DNA from: CALXVA01 sp964587175
GTDB lineage: Bacteria > Bacillota > Clostridia > TANB77 > CAG-508
Assembly: GCA_964587175.1 (NCBI GenBank)
Contig: CAZPKK010000043.1
Coordinates: 1-8,567, forward strand
DNA length: 8,567 bases
Direction of reading: 5' to 3'
In this document: piece by piece, positions 5,791 to 8,567 of the stretch
Numbering within the stretch: position 1 is the first letter of the stretch
Layout of the letters: every line of letters begins with the position of its first letter
Program-made: the position numbers and the translations under genes
Notes under the pieces: generated by a model
What the model saw: only the letters and a program-made list of their open reading frames with translations
The model's database searches: none
Told to the model about the DNA's origin: nothing

Positions 5791-5814
5791 TATTGCATTA
5801 CTTATTGCATTACT
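5791..5814. repeat. Tandem 12-bp repeat, two copies
   Basis: TATTGCATTACT occurs twice back to back (5791-5802 and 5803-5814) in the intergenic stretch downstream of the deaminase gene. No function is apparent. Confidence 0.6.
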
Positions 5815-5858
5815 TTTTCATAAAATCACGTCATAAAAGTGATAATATATGAGATCTT

Positions 5859-6320
5859 TTAATATATAGTCTTATTGTTTTCTTGATATTCTTTAAACAA
5901 AGAAACACATTCATCTCTATTTATTTGATTTAATGTAATTAAATCTTTATACCTTCCTTCTAAATAATCATATATTATATCATCTCTAAAGCCAATGTTT
6001 CCTGCATCAGCCCTTGTACAAGCATAATATACTTCTTTTATATTTGCCCAAATTATTGCAGAAAGACACATCGGACAAGGTTCACAAGATGTATATAATA
6101 TATATCCTGATAAATCATATGTTTCTAGTTTTTTACATGCTTCTCTTATAACACTTATTTCTGCATGTGCTGTAGGATCATTATTTGCAAGTACCATATT
6201 GTTACCTTTTGCAATTATATTTCCTTCTTTATCTATAATCACAGCTCCAAAAGGTCCTCCCTCCCCTTTTTGTGATCCAGTTCTTGCACAATTATTTGCA
6301 ATTTCCATATATTTATCCAT
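5859..6320 (-). CDS. guaD: Guanine deaminase-like CDA-fold nucleobase deaminase
   Basis: A 153-residue zinc hydrolase of the cytidine/deoxycytidylate deaminase fold. The zinc and catalytic motifs are complete: H52-A-E54 (NNDPTAHAEISVIREAC) and C82-P-M-C85 in TSCEPCPMC, with the substrate-loop motif GGPFGAVIID near residue 21. The NNDPTAHAE form and the C-terminal DAGNIGFRDDIIYDYL segment resemble the Bacillus GuaD-type guanine deaminase (guanine to xanthine and ammonia, purine salvage) more than TadA, the tRNA adenosine deaminase. Length matches the roughly 156-residue GuaD. A strong AAGGAGG precedes ATG 6320 by 8 nt, and TATAAT is present at 6351-6356. Only a weak 5-bp hairpin (5825-5843) follows the stop. 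Cytosine deaminase-like or other purine specificity cannot be excluded. Confidence 0.85.
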   Translation of the reverse strand: MDKYMEIANNCARTGSQKGEGGPFGAVIIDKEGNIIAKGNNMVLANNDPTAHAEISVIREACKKLETYDLSGYILYTSCEPCPMCLSAIIWANIKEVYYACTRADAGNIGFRDDIIYDYLEGRYKDLITLNQINRDECVSLFKEYQENNKTIY

Positions 6321-6373
6321 AAATTTTCCTCCTTGTGGTCTTACCCCAAAATTATATGATTTATTCTATTTTA

Positions 6374-6408
6374 AGTATTAAACACTGCTTACTATTTTGT
6401 TTAATACC
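6374..6408. repeat. 10-bp inverted repeat upstream of the deaminase
   Basis: AGTATTAAAC (6374-6383) pairs with GTTTAATACT-type sequence at 6399-6408 around a 15-nt loop. It sits between the ABC permease stop and the deaminase promoter and overlaps the expected -35 position, 17 bp upstream of TATAAT (6351-6356). It could be a weak terminator for the permease message or an operator for the deaminase gene. Confidence 0.5.
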
Positions 6409-6420
6409 TCAAATTTTCAT

Positions 6421-6840
6421 CTAATTATTTTTATCCCTATAAATTCTTACTATATCGCCAAATGACATTTTAGTTCCATAATTTAGTATAGCATTTGAAT
6501 ATATTTTAATTGCTACTTGTGCAATAATTAAAATTGCAGCAATTAATACAACTATAGATAATATAACTTCTGGGACTGATGCAATACCCATCATAATTCT
6601 AAAAGGCATACAAAATGGTGATGAAAATGGAAATATTGCAGCAAATTTATTCAAATCACTTGTTGGGTTCATCATTGTAAAATATGATAAATAAAATCCT
6701 ATAACAACGATTATAGCAACAGGAGTATTAGCTGATTGTATATCTTCTGGTTTACTTACTGTTGAGCCTGTTAACGCATATAATAAAGAATAAGCAAAAT
6801 ATCCTAAAACGAAGTACACAATAGTCATAATTGCTAGATA
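6421..6840 (-). pseudogene. NatB/YhaP-type ABC-2 permease, C-terminal fragment
   Basis: The frame gives about 135-140 residues, with a first possible ATG at 6828. It holds four hydrophobic segments: TIVYFVLGYFAYSLLYALTG, PVAIIVVIGFYLSYFTMM, the FPFSSPFCMPFRIMMG segment, and VILSIVVLIAAILIIAQVA. The PF.SPF.MP.RI signature is typical of the C-terminal half of ABC-2 family sodium or drug export permeases such as NatB and YhaP, which are about 400 residues. The N-terminal membrane helix and large extracytoplasmic domain are missing. The fragment begins inside the ATPase gene in another frame, with no ribosome binding site of its own, so it is a remnant created by deletion. The stop TAG at 6421 is followed by the inverted repeat at 6374-6408. 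Confidence 0.85.
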
Positions 6841-7330
6841 TGATTGGGTCTAGACCACTAAAAGGTTCATCTAGTACTATTAATTCTGGATTATGGATAA
6901 TAGCTGTCATAAATTGAATTTTTTGTTGATTTCCTTTTGATAATTTTTCAGCTAACATTGGCAAATATTCTTCTACTTTTAATATCTTTGCCCATTTTCC
7001 TATAGATTCGTCTGCTTCTTTGGTTTTCATACCCTTTAATTTTGCAAAATACATTAATTGGTCATATATTTTTGATTTAGGATATACTCCTCTTTCTTCT
7101 GGTAAGTATCCAAAATTTACATTTTTTCTTTCAACTTTTTTCCCATTCCAAGTAATTTCGCCAGTATCTTTTTTTATAATACCTAAAAGCATTCTAATTG
7201 TTGTTGTTTTACCAGCACCATTTGTGCCAAGTAACCCAAAAACACTAGGCTTATTTACTTCAAATGAGATATTGTCAACTGCTTTTTTTCCGACAAATGT
7301 TTTTGAAACATTTTCAAGTTTTAACCCCAT
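6752..7330 (-). pseudogene. NatA/YhaQ-type ABC transporter ATPase, truncated after Walker B
   Basis: The first 163 residues are a clean ABC ATPase: Walker A GTNGAGKT (35-42), the YLPEERGVYP segment (75-84) characteristic of the NatA/YhaQ exporter group, the signature LSKGNQQ (130-136), and Walker B with D-loop LIVLDEPFSGLDP (150-162). From about 6842 the sequence becomes unrelated (SSNYDYCVLRF...), because the frame now runs out of register through the permease gene. The H-loop and the C-terminal roughly 130 residues are gone, so ATP hydrolysis should be lost. The start ATG at 7330 has AAGGAG 8 nt upstream and a good promoter. It pairs with the permease fragment as the collapsed remains of one exporter operon. 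Confidence 0.88.
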
Positions 7331-7375
7331 ATATTAATCTCCTTTTATTTTTTGTGTTAAAAACGACACAGACGA

Positions 7376-7404
7376 ATTATACCATATTATATATTTATGG
7401 ACAA
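7376..7404 (-). promoter_or_regulatory. Promoter of the ABC exporter genes
   Basis: On the minus strand: TTGTCC (7399-7404), a 17-bp spacer and TATAAT (7376-7381). The leader just downstream contains a short inverted repeat, TGTGT...ACACA, that could be an operator; this is weak. Confidence 0.75.
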
Positions 7405-7455
7405 GAGAAAAAATCAGAATATGTAGTCATAAAAAAATTGATATAAACAAGTAGA

Positions 7456-7492
7456 TAAAAAAAGAGAATTGCTTATTTTTTCAGCAATCCCC
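7456..7492 (-). terminator. Terminator of the sortase gene
   Basis: On the minus strand a 10-bp stem GGGGATTGCT/AGCAATTCTC (two G-U pairs) closes a 9-nt A-rich loop and is followed by seven T residues. It lies 20 bp after the sortase stop and ahead of the ABC promoter. Confidence 0.85.
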
Positions 7493-7511
7493 TAAGTTTT
7501 ATATTTTTAAT

Positions 7512-8327
7512 TTATTCTACTTTCTTTGCATGTAAAACCACTCTATATTGATTATTATTCGCACAGGTTGAGAGTGTTAAAATAGTATCTTCTGAACTTA
7601 CTTCAACCTCAAAGTCATTAACACTTCTATTAACTATAGTATTCAAGAATTTTTCATATTCTGCATCATTAGCAAATTTTGTTGTTATATAATAATCTTC
7701 TTTTTCTATTTGATATACTGAAAAAACTTCATATTTCAAAGTTTCATTTTCAGTTAAAAAAGTAATGTAATAATTTTCTTCGTTTTGATACCAGTCTGAG
7801 TTTAAAACATTTTTCAAACTTCCAAACATACTACCATCTCTCATATTATGGCCGTATATAATTATATTTTTATCTGTACCATCAAGGTTATTTCTGTAGT
7901 CCATAAAAACCCAACCAGCACTATTATAATCAGTTTTAAAATTATGTGTTAAGTAATAATCATTATCAGATGATTGAACTACAGGATATGAAATATTTGT
8001 ATTATTGACTTCAATATACCCTACTATTTCTGAATTGATTTGCTTTAAAGCAGCAAAATCCACAGAAATCTCATCATTCTCATCATATGTTACAATATTT
8101 TCAGATTTCAAATCATTAATAATATTTTGGTTTTCTCGATTATTCATATACCATTCAACTAATTCTTTTCCTGATATAACAATAACTATAAGAAAAAATA
8201 TTATTAATAATGTCGAAATTTTATTTTTAAATCCCTTTTTCTTATTACTTTTAACATTGTTTCGTTTTGTTGTATTTTTAGGTTTATTATATTTTTTTGA
8301 ATTAAAATGTTTACCTTGATTTCTCAT
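7512..8327 (-). CDS. srtB: Class B sortase
   Basis: A 271-residue membrane-anchored transpeptidase. A very basic N-terminus (about 36 residues, Lys/Asn-rich) is followed by one transmembrane helix (about 38-53), a linker, and the sortase beta barrel. Class B features are the INSEIVGYIEV.NT.I.YPVVQ entry, GWVFMDYRNNLDGTDKNIIIYGHNM.DGSMF with catalytic H160, and TLSTCANNNQYRVV with C255 and R262. Sortases cleave a cell-wall sorting signal and join the protein to peptidoglycan on the outer membrane face. ATG 8327 has AGGAGA 7 nt upstream. The gene directly follows a protein with an NPATG signal, a likely substrate. It has its own terminator; a TATAAT at 8343-8348 is too close to the start to be a clear promoter. 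Class B rests on motifs and gene context. Confidence 0.93.
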   Translation of the reverse strand: MRNQGKHFNSKKYNKPKNTTKRNNVKSNKKKGFKNKISTLLIIFFLIVIVISGKELVEWYMNNRENQNIINDLKSENIVTYDENDEISVDFAALKQINSEIVGYIEVNNTNISYPVVQSSDNDYYLTHNFKTDYNSAGWVFMDYRNNLDGTDKNIIIYGHNMRDGSMFGSLKNVLNSDWYQNEENYYITFLTENETLKYEVFSVYQIEKEDYYITTKFANDAEYEKFLNTIVNRSVNDFEVEVSSEDTILTLSTCANNNQYRVVLHAKKVE

Positions 8328-8376
8328 TAATAAATCTCCTCTATTATAGATTACGAAAATTTAACTAATTTAGACA

Positions 8377-8419
8377 AAATGAACTTACAGTATTATTTTA
8401 TAATAAAGTAAGTTCATTT
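8377..8419 (-). terminator. Hairpin terminator between surface protein and sortase
   Basis: AAATGAACTTAC and GTAAGTTCATTT form a 12-bp perfect stem (8377-8388 with 8408-8419). A 2-nt mismatch separates it from a 6-bp TATTAT/ATAATA apical stem. The T-tract on the minus strand is short (TTTTGT), so it may terminate only partly and let some transcription through to the sortase. Confidence 0.65.
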
Positions 8420-8446
8420 AAATTAATATGCTATAGCAAAATTAGA

Positions 8447-8567
8447 TTATTTCATTTTTTTCTTTACTATTAATGTTGTAACTAATCCAACTAGTGCAAC
8501 AACAAATATAGCAGCAAATATTGCTATTTCATCTCCAGTTGCAGGATTTTCGCTTTCTTCATCTACA
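8447..8567 (-). CDS. Cell-wall-anchored surface protein, C-terminal sorting signal (partial)
   Basis: Only the last 39 residues are in the window. They show an acidic stretch, the pentapeptide NPATG followed by DE, a hydrophobic helix (IAIFAAIFVVALVGLVTTLIV) and a basic tail KKKMK before TAA at 8447-8449. This is the classic order of a sortase sorting signal: motif, membrane segment, positive tail. NPxTG-type motifs are used by class B sortases in some Clostridia, and a class B sortase is the next gene downstream (120 bp), which supports an enzyme-substrate pair. The rest of the protein lies beyond the window, so its surface function is unknown. Confidence 0.9.
   Translation of the reverse strand, partial: VDEESENPATGDEIAIFAAIFVVALVGLVTTLIVKKKMK

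Noticed and set aside
7020..7446. Plus-strand frames across the ABC ATPase and its promoter
   Set aside because: Shadows of a gene with clear Walker and signature motifs on the other strand.
8005..8319. 104-codon plus-strand frame opposite the sortase
   Set aside because: Mirror of the sortase membrane helix and Lys/Asn-rich N-terminus; no independent evidence.

Overview
The window is AT-rich throughout, with dense AAA/TTT codons, strong AAGGAG-type ribosome binding sites and sigma-A-type promoters. It carries an hrcA-grpE-dnaK heat-shock locus with CIRCE operators, 3'-CCA-encoded tRNA genes and a class B sortase. This points to a low-GC Bacillota, most likely an uncultivated gut-type member of Clostridia. 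The exact genus cannot be told from the sequence.

Left part (1-1990, minus strand): the heat-shock operon, reading right to left as hrcA, grpE and the first 21 codons of dnaK. The promoter lies between two CIRCE-type 9-9-9 palindromes. hrcA is broken by one extra A, and a 124-nt imperfect hairpin separates grpE from dnaK.

Centre (2123-5702): a consensus promoter drives tRNA-Met(CAT) and tRNA-Tyr(GTA). The last 11 nt of tRNA-Tyr recur at 5656-5666, immediately before a second good terminator. The interval 2347-5666 therefore looks like a small island (about 3.3 kb) inserted at the tRNA-Tyr 3' end, with TTGCACAA repeats near both ends. It holds a cytoplasmic transglutaminase-like cysteine-protease-fold protein (split by an extra A in an A7 run), a 148-residue hypothetical protein, a truncated YhcG/DUF1016 nuclease-family remnant, and a truncated LRV/HEAT-type repeat gene abutting that remnant tail to tail. 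No integrase is visible, so if it is an island it is non-autonomous or decayed.

Right part (5859-8567, all minus strand): a guanine-deaminase-like CDA-fold enzyme; a NatA/NatB-type ABC exporter whose ATPase and permease genes are collapsed by an internal deletion; a class B sortase with its own terminator; and the C-terminus of a cell-wall-anchored protein with an NPATG sorting signal, a plausible substrate of that sortase.

A recurring theme is gene damage: two single-A homopolymer insertions (hrcA, transglutaminase), one two-gene deletion (ABC exporter) and one nonsense-plus-truncation (DUF1016). This may be true decay, but the two homopolymer events also fit sequencing or assembly error and should be checked on reads first.
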